A stretch of 64,000 bases of DNA from Litorimonas sp963972195 (GTDB lineage Bacteria > Pseudomonadota > Alphaproteobacteria > Caulobacterales > Maricaulaceae), in the NCBI GenBank assembly GCA_963972195.1, contig CAXATH010000003.1, forward strand, positions 186,001-250,000, in the 5' to 3' direction. The position numbers and the translations under genes are program-made. Below are positions 1 through 8,800 of the stretch, piece by piece. Within the stretch, counting starts at the first letter, position 1; each line of letters begins with the position of its first letter. The notes beneath the pieces are model-generated. The model had not been told where the DNA came from and did no database searches. It saw only the letters and a program-made list of their open reading frames with translations.

Positions 1-35
1 GCACCGCCGGACATAATTACTGGAGTGATCGCCAT
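1..35 (-). CDS. manC: mannose-1-phosphate guanylyltransferase, N-terminal fragment at window edge
   Basis: Only the first 11 codons are inside the window, read leftwards from an ATG at position 35. They encode MAITPVIMSGG. This is the usual start of mannose-1-phosphate guanylyltransferases: a beta strand followed by the nucleotide-binding signature that continues as GxGTRLWP. The family makes GDP-mannose from mannose-1-phosphate and GTP. The gene is divergent from gmd, which consumes GDP-mannose, and this supports the call. The fragment is short, so the rest of the gene must be seen to confirm it. A fusion with phosphomannose isomerase is possible. Confidence 0.65.
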   Translation of the reverse strand, partial: MAITPVIMSGG

Positions 36-195
36 AATAATACATTTCCGTGTACGCCCAATATTTGATCTCTTACTGCATAGTAATGGCGAACCTCGCT
101 CGCAAGGTAAAAGGAGTCTTGCATTCGTTAACCCCTCATATTAGAGGCCTGAGACGTTGGGGAGAGGCGCAGACAAGATTGAAAAAGTTATAAAA

Positions 196-1263
196 ATGAC
201 AAAAATAGCCCTGATTTCTGGTGTCACAGGACAAGACGGCGCCTATTTGGCCGAGCTTTTATTGAATAAGGGCTATATTGTTCACGGTATTAAAAGACGT
301 TCCTCTTCGTTCAATACGGCTCGAATTGATCATCTTTATGTTGACCCTCACAACCCTGACGCTCGCTTCTTTCTGCATTATGGGGACTTAACCGACTCGA
401 CAAATATTATTCGGATTGTTCAGGAAACCAAGCCTGATGAAATTTATAATCTCGGCGCTCAATCTCATGTTCAGGTGAGTTTCGAGACTCCTGAATATAC
501 CGCGAATTCCGACGCTGTCGGTGTCCTACGTTTTCTTGAAGCGATACGTATTTTGGGGATGGAAAAAACAACTCGTTTCTATCAAGCCTCGACCTCTGAA
601 CTATACGGAAAAGTTGTCGAGACCCCTCAATCTGAAACCACGCCGTTTTATCCCCGCAGCCCCTATGCGGCAGCGAAACTCTACGCTTACTGGATTACGG
701 TCAATTACCGCGAAGCCTACGGCATACACGCCTCTAACGGGATTTTATTTAATCATGAAAGCCCGCTGCGGGGCGAAACCTTTGTAACTCGTAAAATCAC
801 GCGGGCTGTCGCCGCCATTCATCACAAGCTACAGGATGTGATCTATCTCGGAAACCTGGATGCCAAGCGGGACTGGGGTCACGCGCGGGATTATGTCGAA
901 GGCATGTGGCGTATTTTACAACAGGACGAAGCGGATGATTATGTCTTAGGGACAGGCGAGACACATTCCGTAAGGGAATTCGTCGAACTCGCCTTTGCCC
1001 ATATAAATGTAAAAATCGTCTGGGAGGGTGAAGGCATTCACGAGGTCGGCAAAAATGCAGAAACCGGAGATATCCTCGTCCGTATCGACGCCCGTTATTT
1101 CCGCCCAACCGAAGTGGACTTACTTCTCTCCGACCCGTCAAAAGCAAAAGAGAAGCTTGGCTGGTCTCATACAATTGAGTTCAAAGAACTTGTCTCCGAT
1201 ATGGTTGAAAGTGATTTGAAAGTCATCGAAGCTGAAGAGAATCGGTATCAGCGACATGATTAA
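196..1263 (+). CDS. gmd: GDP-mannose 4,6-dehydratase
   Basis: Converts GDP-mannose to GDP-4-keto-6-deoxymannose, the first step to GDP-fucose and related deoxy sugars. It is an extended SDR enzyme of 355 residues, normal for the family. The N-terminal Rossmann motif is GVTGQDG, the catalytic Thr/Ser region is ASTSELYG, and the Tyr-xxx-Lys pair lies in SPYAAAK. The ATG at 196 starts directly at the usual family N-terminus. An in-frame TTG at 157 has a better purine stretch upstream (AGAGG) but would add 13 residues without family support. The stop overlaps the fcl start by 8 bases, so the two are translationally coupled. Confidence 0.95.
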   Translation: MTKIALISGVTGQDGAYLAELLLNKGYIVHGIKRRSSSFNTARIDHLYVDPHNPDARFFLHYGDLTDSTNIIRIVQETKPDEIYNLGAQSHVQVSFETPEYTANSDAVGVLRFLEAIRILGMEKTTRFYQASTSELYGKVVETPQSETTPFYPRSPYAAAKLYAYWITVNYREAYGIHASNGILFNHESPLRGETFVTRKITRAVAAIHHKLQDVIYLGNLDAKRDWGHARDYVEGMWRILQQDEADDYVLGTGETHSVREFVELAFAHINVKIVWEGEGIHEVGKNAETGDILVRIDARYFRPTEVDLLLSDPSKAKEKLGWSHTIEFKELVSDMVESDLKVIEAEENRYQRHD

Positions 1264-2221
1264 TTCCCCACCTTATTCGCTATCCGGTAAACGGATATGG
1301 GTTTGCGGGCATAATGGAATGGTGGGTTCGGCCATTGTAAGGCGTCTTCAAAATGAAGAGAATGTAGACATTCTGACAACAGAGAGATCTGAAGTCGATT
1401 TAGTCGATCAAGCTTCCGTTCAAACATGGGTGTCACAAAACAAACCGGACGCCATTTTCCTTGCGGCCGCAAAAGTCGGCGGCATTCATGCCAATAATAG
1501 CTACCCGGCAGATTTCATTTATCTCAATACAATGATAGCGGCGAATGTTATTCATGCCGCTTATAAAAACGCGGTTGAAAAACTTCTCTTCCTTGGCTCT
1601 TCCTGTATTTATCCCAAAATGGCGCCTCAACCCATCAAAGAGGACGCCCTATTGACGGGCCCTCTGGAGCCCACAAATCAGTGGTATGCCATTGCCAAAA
1701 TTTCCGGGATTATGATGGCGCAGGCGTATCGCGTTCAATATGGCTGCGACTTTATCTCTGCCATGCCGACAAATCTGTACGGCCCGAATGATAATTTTCA
1801 CATGGAGAACTCTCATGTCATCCCTGCGATAATTCAAAAGGTCCATAAAGCAAAAATAAATAATGAACCGACAATAGAAATATGGGGGACGGGGAAAATC
1901 CATCGGGAATTCATGCACGCCGATGACTGCGCGGACGGTCTTGTGTTCCTAATGAAAAATTACTCTCAACCTGACCATATTAACTTGGGCGCCGGGGATG
2001 ACGTGACTATTTTGGAATTGACGGAAACCATTATGAGAGTCGTGGGCTATGAAGGCGAGATTGTCCATGACCTCACCAAACCAGATGGCCCGCCAAAGAA
2101 AATGATGGATAACTCAAAACTTTCCAGTATGGGCTGGAGCCCTCACTACCGCTTGGAAAAAGGCTTACGTCATGCTTATGACTGGTTTTTAGGAAATGTT
2201 GATCATTTGAGAAAGTCTTGA
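1256..2221 (+). CDS. fcl: GDP-L-fucose synthase (epimerase/reductase)
   Basis: Converts GDP-4-keto-6-deoxymannose to GDP-L-fucose using NADPH, acting directly after Gmd. The 321-residue extended SDR has the nucleotide motif GHNGMVGS near residue 19, the conserved LFLGSSCIYP strand, and the catalytic Tyr-xxx-Lys in NQWYAIAK. The downstream NLYGPNDNF segment is typical of WcaG/Fcl. It starts inside the end of gmd (8-base overlap). The pair supplies an activated deoxyhexose for the polysaccharide genes that follow. It is convergent with the ABC transporter genes. Confidence 0.95.
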   Translation: MINSPPYSLSGKRIWVCGHNGMVGSAIVRRLQNEENVDILTTERSEVDLVDQASVQTWVSQNKPDAIFLAAAKVGGIHANNSYPADFIYLNTMIAANVIHAAYKNAVEKLLFLGSSCIYPKMAPQPIKEDALLTGPLEPTNQWYAIAKISGIMMAQAYRVQYGCDFISAMPTNLYGPNDNFHMENSHVIPAIIQKVHKAKINNEPTIEIWGTGKIHREFMHADDCADGLVFLMKNYSQPDHINLGAGDDVTILELTETIMRVVGYEGEIVHDLTKPDGPPKKMMDNSKLSSMGWSPHYRLEKGLRHAYDWFLGNVDHLRKS

Positions 2222-2246
2222 ATTTTGCTACCAAGCAGTAGTGACC

Positions 2247-3491
2247 TTACGGGTGATCAACAGACTTCCAAGAATGAGGAATAGTCACGACCCCCCAAAC
2301 ACGATCTCTGACAGGCAAGACGGTCAGTGTCGGATTTACCCCGCGATATAGAAACTCAGGTCCGTCCGAAACAGCAAAATTAGATACATACTCTCCTGGA
2401 TTAAAGGGTAAGTTAGGTACCTCTAAAATAAATTCGGTTTTTACCCCAGCTTGAACATCAAATTTCTTTTTTTCAAATTCCGTTGAAAATCCTGTCACAT
2501 ATTTACCATCATCTTGCCAAACGGGCACCCCTAACACCAGGTTCCGAGGTGCGTAATTCAAAGTGATTTCTGTTTTGAAATAAAGCATTTCTCCGCTTTT
2601 GATTTGATCGATCTCATTTCCTTTCCGGTCACACCAATAATGGCATATATGTTCAAGGGATTTGTTATTACGGAATTGTGGTTTGAGAATTGTTTGAATG
2701 CGCTTTTCATATGTGTTGGCTTCGGGCGACTCCAGTTCTTGATATCTCTCAATAGCTTCCTCAGGGTCCCCTAAATAAACCATTTCTCCTTGATGTAAGA
2801 CCATCGCTTTAGTGCAGAAAAGCTTAATGTTTGCCATGGAGTGGGACACCAAGACGAAAGCTACCCTTTCGCGAATATCCCTAATACGTTGAAGGCATTT
2901 CTGCTTAAATCGAAAATCTCCAACAGATAGAATTTCATCAATGAACAGCAAATCAGGTTCTGACACCATCATAATTGAAAAAGCTAGCCTCATTCGCATA
3001 CCAGAGCTGTAAGTTGCAAAAGGGGCGTCAATAGCCTCCCCGAGTTCTGAAAAGTCAATTACGTCTTGTATGGTGGCTTCTATTTCCTCTGTACTGCGAC
3101 CCAGTGCAGTTCCACGTAGCGTAATATTCCGGCGCCCACTTGCGTTTGCACTAAATCCAGCTGTGAGGTCTATCATGGCAGCCGTTTGGCCTTGGATGCG
3201 CGCTTCGCCAGCATCCGGTAAAATTTGGCCAGATAAAATACGAAGTAAAGTGGACTTACCTGCGCCGTTCAGCCCAATTACCCCTATGGCTTCTCCCCGC
3301 TTCAAGCTGAAGTTAATGTCTCTCAGGCTCCAAAATTCTCCTGGTTTTAATTGACTGGGAATTTTCGGCGGGCGTTTGATCAAAGTACGAAAAATAGCCC
3401 CTGACATTCTTTGACGGCTAGACCCTTGATTGCGTGAATAAAGCTTTGAAAGTTTTTCTACTTCTAAAATTGTATCATGGGATTTCATCAT
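2247..3491 (-). CDS. polysaccharide ABC exporter ATPase with Wzt-type C-terminal domain
   Basis: ATP-binding subunit of an O-antigen/capsule type ABC exporter (414 residues). Walker A is GLNGAGKST (residues 73-81), the signature is YSSGMRMR (161-168), and Walker B is LLFIDE (181-186). Residues from about 280 to the end form an extra beta-rich domain of the Wzt_C kind. In E. coli O8/O9a Wzt, this domain binds the modified non-reducing end of the finished chain. The ATG at 3491 overlaps the permease stop (TGATG), so translation is coupled. A longer reading from 3575 would run into the permease and is unlikely. What the domain binds here is unknown. Confidence 0.9.
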   Translation of the reverse strand: MMKSHDTILEVEKLSKLYSRNQGSSRQRMSGAIFRTLIKRPPKIPSQLKPGEFWSLRDINFSLKRGEAIGVIGLNGAGKSTLLRILSGQILPDAGEARIQGQTAAMIDLTAGFSANASGRRNITLRGTALGRSTEEIEATIQDVIDFSELGEAIDAPFATYSSGMRMRLAFSIMMVSEPDLLFIDEILSVGDFRFKQKCLQRIRDIRERVAFVLVSHSMANIKLFCTKAMVLHQGEMVYLGDPEEAIERYQELESPEANTYEKRIQTILKPQFRNNKSLEHICHYWCDRKGNEIDQIKSGEMLYFKTEITLNYAPRNLVLGVPVWQDDGKYVTGFSTEFEKKKFDVQAGVKTEFILEVPNLPFNPGEYVSNFAVSDGPEFLYRGVNPTLTVLPVRDRVWGVVTIPHSWKSVDHP

Positions 3492-4345
3492 CAGGTCAGC
3501 CCTCTGATCCGATATTCCATGACATAAAAGAGGCGTGCTCCGACCACAAAAGTAATGACTCCAATACCCGACCAAACGGCCAAAGGAATGTAATTATCGA
3601 GTTGGCCGTTAAAAACAATTTCGCGGCTGGCGTTTACGAAGACGGCGAACGGGTTAAACCGTGCATTGATCAGGGCGATCCCGGATTCTCCCATGGGAAA
3701 TATGACGCCCGATACAAATAACCCATAGGTCAGCAATATAGTTGTGACACGCGAAATATCTTTATAAACCACATTTAGAACGCTTAAAATTAAGCCTGCC
3801 CCAAAAAATAATAGAAAGGCAGGAAGAAAAATTAAAAATAATAACGGAGCACTAAGAGTCGGCCAGCTTTGTGTCCAGATTACAATGGCAATAACAAGGC
3901 AAAGCCTAATTATCGTCTCAAAAATAAGTGTTGCAAAAGCGGAAACTATCGAAGCCGATAAAGGTAACGCTGTTTTCATGGCTTCGTCACTGCGCGACGC
4001 AACGGTGTTGATAGGCAACTGAACAAAGCCGACAAATATGAACCAGATAGTTACGCCGAACGTCAAGAACGTTGCGCCGGAGACGCCGTCAAATGTCGGA
4101 AAAACGCGGATTTTAGTCAAAAACAGATAAACGGTAATCGGAACAAGCGGTAAAATAAAATTCCACAGAACCCCCATAGCGGTCCCATGATATGAATTCC
4201 GAAAGTTTTGACGATAAACCGTCCAGATTTGCTCACTATTCTCTTTAATTTCATTCGCGAGACGACCGATAGCGGTTAACGCCGAGTCACTTACCCGCTG
4301 TTTTGGAGAAATAACATTAAACGAGCTGGATGAAAATTTAGGCAT
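3491..4345 (-). CDS. ABC-2 type polysaccharide export permease (Wzm/KpsM-like)
   Basis: Membrane subunit of the exporter, 284 residues with about six hydrophobic segments. The N-terminal region (RQNFRNSYHGTAMGVLWNF) is typical of Wzm/KpsM/TagG permeases, where an amphipathic interface helix precedes the first membrane span. It forms an operon with the ATPase, with overlapping stop and start. Together they should move an undecaprenyl- or lipid-linked glycan across the inner membrane. Upstream (4346-4503) is a short AT-rich gap in which no specific site was recognised. Confidence 0.9.
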   Translation of the reverse strand: MPKFSSSSFNVISPKQRVSDSALTAIGRLANEIKENSEQIWTVYRQNFRNSYHGTAMGVLWNFILPLVPITVYLFLTKIRVFPTFDGVSGATFLTFGVTIWFIFVGFVQLPINTVASRSDEAMKTALPLSASIVSAFATLIFETIIRLCLVIAIVIWTQSWPTLSAPLLFLIFLPAFLLFFGAGLILSVLNVVYKDISRVTTILLTYGLFVSGVIFPMGESGIALINARFNPFAVFVNASREIVFNGQLDNYIPLAVWSGIGVITFVVGARLFYVMEYRIRGLT

Positions 4346-4503
4346 AGTCTGCGTTTTTCCCGGAGATTGATAGCGCGTTGCCGCAGATATTTAGATTAGA
4401 TCTAGACTTCAGGACTGTAATAATAACACTTTCGCTCGGCTCTATTATATTAATTTGCGTGATGCAATATGAGACTTAGCTATCTCTTCAAAGCAATTAG
4501 ACA

Positions 4504-5436
4504 TTATAAAATCTTTGTATTTCCATCAGCATTTTCAAAACGCGTCACACCATAACTTGGTTTTTCAAGAGGTGGGTGATGAGGGAATTTGGCGTTCTCG
4601 GTAGCAGATATAATTTCACGATATTTCTCAATTTTTTTGATTTTTGAAAACATATCAGGAGAATTGCGGACAGTTTTCTCTATATCTTTGAACCGGTATG
4701 AGTCATCACATGTATCTCTTTTCAGCATTTGCTTTGTAAAACTTGCTACTGTTTCGTCTTCAACCAGTTCGTCTCTTGAAGCAGCTTTCAAAAGGAGGGT
4801 AACACGGCGCGGTGCCATCAAGATACGCTTTGACAAAACCTTGTATCCTGCCAAGTTCGCCATACCTGTGAGAGCGGTCAAAGAAGGAACAAAGTAGGTA
4901 AAGGGTTCGTTAACTATATGCTCCACGCCATTGAATACTAGGACTGCGTCTTCGCGCGATGAATCATAGGGTGTTTCAAGAATTAATATTCCGCCATCAC
5001 CTAAAATCTTTCTGCAATCAGTAAAAGCCTGCATAGGATGTAACATATGATAAAATATGCCTGCGCAGACAATTAAATCAAACTGCTTAGAACTAAAAGT
5101 GTTCGGCAAATCTTTGACTTGAGTTTTTGGCACGTAATCGACGGAACTCTCATAACCTAAAATTTTTCGAGCGTCACGAAAGGAGGAATGGTCGAATGTA
5201 TCGGCAGCCGTCACACTCTTTGCCCCTAAGCGATGAGTCCCAAACGCAACAATTCCGTCGTAACTTCCTAAATCCAATACGTTAGCCTCAAATAGGTTCA
5301 TTGCGTTTAAAAATTCGAATACACCATAAAGAGTTATATTCTGAGGTTTTCCCTGCGGGAATCTCCCAGAACTGGCATATTCACCAAAGTCAATTGCGTG
5401 GAACCATTTGTGTTTTTTTACAATGTCAATACTCAT
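4504..5436 (-). CDS. class I SAM-dependent methyltransferase (CmoB-like fold)
   Basis: Predicted methyltransferase of 310 residues. Motif I is VLDLGSYDG near residue 53, followed by an acidic residue at the end of strand 2 (AADTFD) and motif IV-like DLIVCAGIFYHM, which resembles the H-x-x-x-P region of CmoB/DUF1698 enzymes (FYHMLHP). The N-terminus (KHKWFHAIDF) also recalls that group. The C-terminal 100 residues are not recognised. It lies between the exporter and the giant polysaccharide protein, so a sugar substrate is more likely than tRNA, but that is an inference from context. Confidence 0.75.
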   Translation of the reverse strand: MSIDIVKKHKWFHAIDFGEYASSGRFPQGKPQNITLYGVFEFLNAMNLFEANVLDLGSYDGIVAFGTHRLGAKSVTAADTFDHSSFRDARKILGYESSVDYVPKTQVKDLPNTFSSKQFDLIVCAGIFYHMLHPMQAFTDCRKILGDGGILILETPYDSSREDAVLVFNGVEHIVNEPFTYFVPSLTALTGMANLAGYKVLSKRILMAPRRVTLLLKAASRDELVEDETVASFTKQMLKRDTCDDSYRFKDIEKTVRNSPDMFSKIKKIEKYREIISATENAKFPHHPPLEKPSYGVTRFENADGNTKIL

Positions 5437-5864
5437 GCTTCACCCTCTCAATGACACAAGAAAATATGTCAAGTGCGCTAATCCTAATGCCTGCTCTGAT
5501 TGCTCACAATACTGGTTGATTGAAACTAGTAAATCTACAATACTGAAATAACACTCAATTCTCTTTAATGAATTTATAAATTTATCTTTGCATGATATTA
5601 TGACGTGTTAGACACAAGAAAATTCAGTTTGTAGAAGTCGTCTAGTCGTGAAATATTTCAATGAAAGCAGTAAATTTTGTAGCAAGTTTGCCTATTTCAG
5701 GCAGGCGTCTGGTTTGCGTTTCTTTGACTCTTTCCTGCATGAAAGGTCATGCTTCGTTGCATCAAATTTTATGCCTTATAGTTGTGGATTAGAGACACTA
5801 AACTGAAAAGATTGTTCAACTTAAATTGTTTGTTCGTTTAAGCAATTTAAAAATGGAAAACGTC
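5437..5864. other. AT-rich divergent intergenic region
   Basis: A stretch of 428 bases between the methyltransferase (minus) and the giant gene (plus). It is strongly AT-rich with no convincing open frame. It should carry the promoters of both genes. No clear -35/-10 pair, palindrome or ribosome site was recognised, apart from a weak GGA about 8 bases before the ATG at 5865. Confidence 0.6.
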
Positions 5865-8800
5865 ATGTCTGAAAAAACCGCTAAAGAGTTGGGTGTCAGC
5901 GAACTCGAGGCCTTATATGGAGAGGCTCTCAATAAGCTCCCCTCCAAGGCTCCGATATTCCTGCCGACAGAGCGGATGCCGCTGGAGAAGCGGCTTGAAG
6001 GCGTCAAACGTGTAGATCATATTTATAAAAACACCCTGGACTCTGCCTACCGCCCAAAGCTCAAGGAACTACGAAATAAACATAAAGGCTCGAAACGGTG
6101 TTTTATTATAGGTAACGGGCCCAGCCTAAATGATACCAACCTAGAGCTTTTAAAAGACGAGGTCACTTTTGCAGTCAACGGTTTTTTCCTAAAATCGGAT
6201 GAGCTTAGCTGGACGCCAACCTATTATGTTGTTGAAGACCATCTGGTGGCAGAAGACAGATTGGAGGCAATCAAGAAGTTCAAGGGTCCAACTAAATTGT
6301 TCCCGGTCTATTTAGGATATTGCTTCGAAGAAGCAGATGATACTATTTTCTACAATCATCGGCCACGTGTTAGCTATCCTGACGGTTTTGATTTTTCAAC
6401 AGACGCGGCCAAGATTACCTATACAGGCTGCACTGTGACATTCTCCTGCATGCAATTGGCGCATTATATGGGGTTTGAAGAAATTTATCTCATTGGCGTC
6501 GATGCAAGCTACGAAATCCCCGATGACGTTGACGACTCTGACGAATACAATGTCGGAGTTTTAGATATGAAATCAGATGACCCCAACCACTTTCATCCTG
6601 ACTATTTCGGGAAAGGGTTTAGGTGGCATGACCCTCAAGTTCATAAAATGATTGAAGCCTATAAAGAAGCGCGGAAAATCACTGATCTCTCAGGTCGGCG
6701 CATTTACAACGCGACGGTTGGAGGAAAGCTAGAAGTTTTTGATAGAGTTTCATTTGACAGTCTTTTTGCAGAACCCACGCCGTCGACCCCATTACAGCAA
6801 AACCCTGCTTCCTACCCAAATCAATATCCGCGCGTTTTAATTTTCGATATCACCTTACTGGGAAATGGTACGGCCACCGGAGAAGTAAAGAAGAATTTAT
6901 TCCAGGATTGGCCCAAAGAGCGGATCGGACAATTTTTCTCTACAGGCCGAGAAAAAATAGGCTGGAGTAGTAATGGTGAAAAAATATTAAATAAGCTGTC
7001 CCAAAAGGACGCAATTGATATTGCCGAAAGCTTCAAAGCTGACGTTATCCTCTACCGTCCAGTCGCAGATAATCTTGAGCTTCATAAAGTCGCAATGAGA
7101 GCGATAAAGCAATTAGGGCTTCCGTTCGTTACTTGGTATATGGATGACTGGCCAGAAAGGTACAAACGAGAGAATCCTGAACGCTTCAACCTTTTCGTCG
7201 ACGATCTCCACTATTTAATAAATCATTCTGTACGCGCTCTTGTAATCGGTGACATGATGCAGGACGCATATGAGAAACGATACGGACGAAAGTTCATACC
7301 TTTGGCTAATGGTGTGCATGAAACTGATTGGCCGAAACCCGAAATTGAAGAGATTACGGGGCGTCCCTTCAAAGTCAGATATGCAGGGTCATTAGCTGAA
7401 AACATGACGTTGGATAGCTTACTAAGAGTGGCCGAGGCGATTGAAAAACTTTCTAATGAATATGAAGTGATATTTGAAATAAAAACCATGCAATTATGGT
7501 ATGATCTGACAAAATCAAAATTTAAAAAGTTTAAAAAGACGACTTTTCTGGTTCAAAACTTAACTGATGAAGAATATAAAACCTGGATCAGAGAAGCCGA
7601 TACGCTCGTTATAGCGTATAATTTTGATTCAAAATCTAAGATTTATACTCAATATTCCGTGGCTAACAAGATGCCCGAATGCTTAGCTTCAGGTGTTCCA
7701 ATTCTAGCACATGGACCTAAAGATGTCGCTACATTGAACTTGTTAGAAAGAAACGGATGTGCACAATTCGCACATGTACCGCAAGCGAGTAAGGTCGCTG
7801 AAGAGATTGAGAAATTAATAAGTTCGCCGACCCTGAGAAAACGGCTTAGTCAAAAAGGGCGCAGGGTGGCTTTTGAGAATCACAATCTCGTTGATCTAAA
7901 AGCTAAATTAAGAGACATCTTAGGTGAGAGTTGCATGCCACACACTTCAAACCGGTCTATAAATTTGTCTCCAGCCATCATTCTCGGAAATGGCCCCTCT
8001 TTAAAGGGGTTTGACTTTTCTAATTTTGAAGGCAAAGCGGTTTTTGGGATGAATGCAGCCTATAGATACTGGGACAAGATTAATTGGTACCCTGATTATT
8101 ATTCATGTCTCGATCTGGTCGTAGGGCTGAGCCATAAAGAGGAAATTAAACGCCTCATTGAAAACTCTCATGAACACGGAATTAAAAAATTTCTACTCCG
8201 CGACAACTTAATTCAGCAGATGGGCCCTATTAAGAACGGAGACCGGGTCGTAAACTTTGATATCATTCAACCACACTCCCATTTGCTCTCTGCCCCGACA
8301 ATTTCAACAGGATCTCACACGGCAGGTTGGGCGGCGATGCTCGGATATAAACATATTTACCTTATGGGAATTGATTGCAATTACGTTGAGATCGTTGACG
8401 GTGCGGTCAAAGGCAAAAACGGCACAGAACTTATAATTCAAGAAGAAAAGAGCAATCCTAATTATTTCTTTGATGGGTATCAGAAAAAAGGGGATTTATA
8501 TAATGTCCCGAATCCTGGAAAAGATGTTCACTTACAAAGTTGGCGAGAAATTTCAGAAGCGGTTGCGTTTACACCATCAACTATTGTCAATGCGAATCTG
8601 AAATCCAAAGTCGATATATTCGATTTTTGTAAATTTGAAGACATCCGGTCAGACGGCTCAACCCAGCTTAATCCGAAGGAAAAGGCCTTGAAAACAACTG
8701 AAGACAAAGTCGAATTTCCAAACAAAATTTCAGATCTGCACTATCCTCGCGAAGCGAAAGCAGGATTTGACGAAACTTATCTGATTTTTAAAATTGTTGA

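Noticed and set aside
1..55. Another minus-strand frame (MYYYGDHSS...) open to the left edge
   Set aside because: The frame read from the ATG at 35 matches the conserved mannose-1-phosphate guanylyltransferase start, whereas this one matches nothing.
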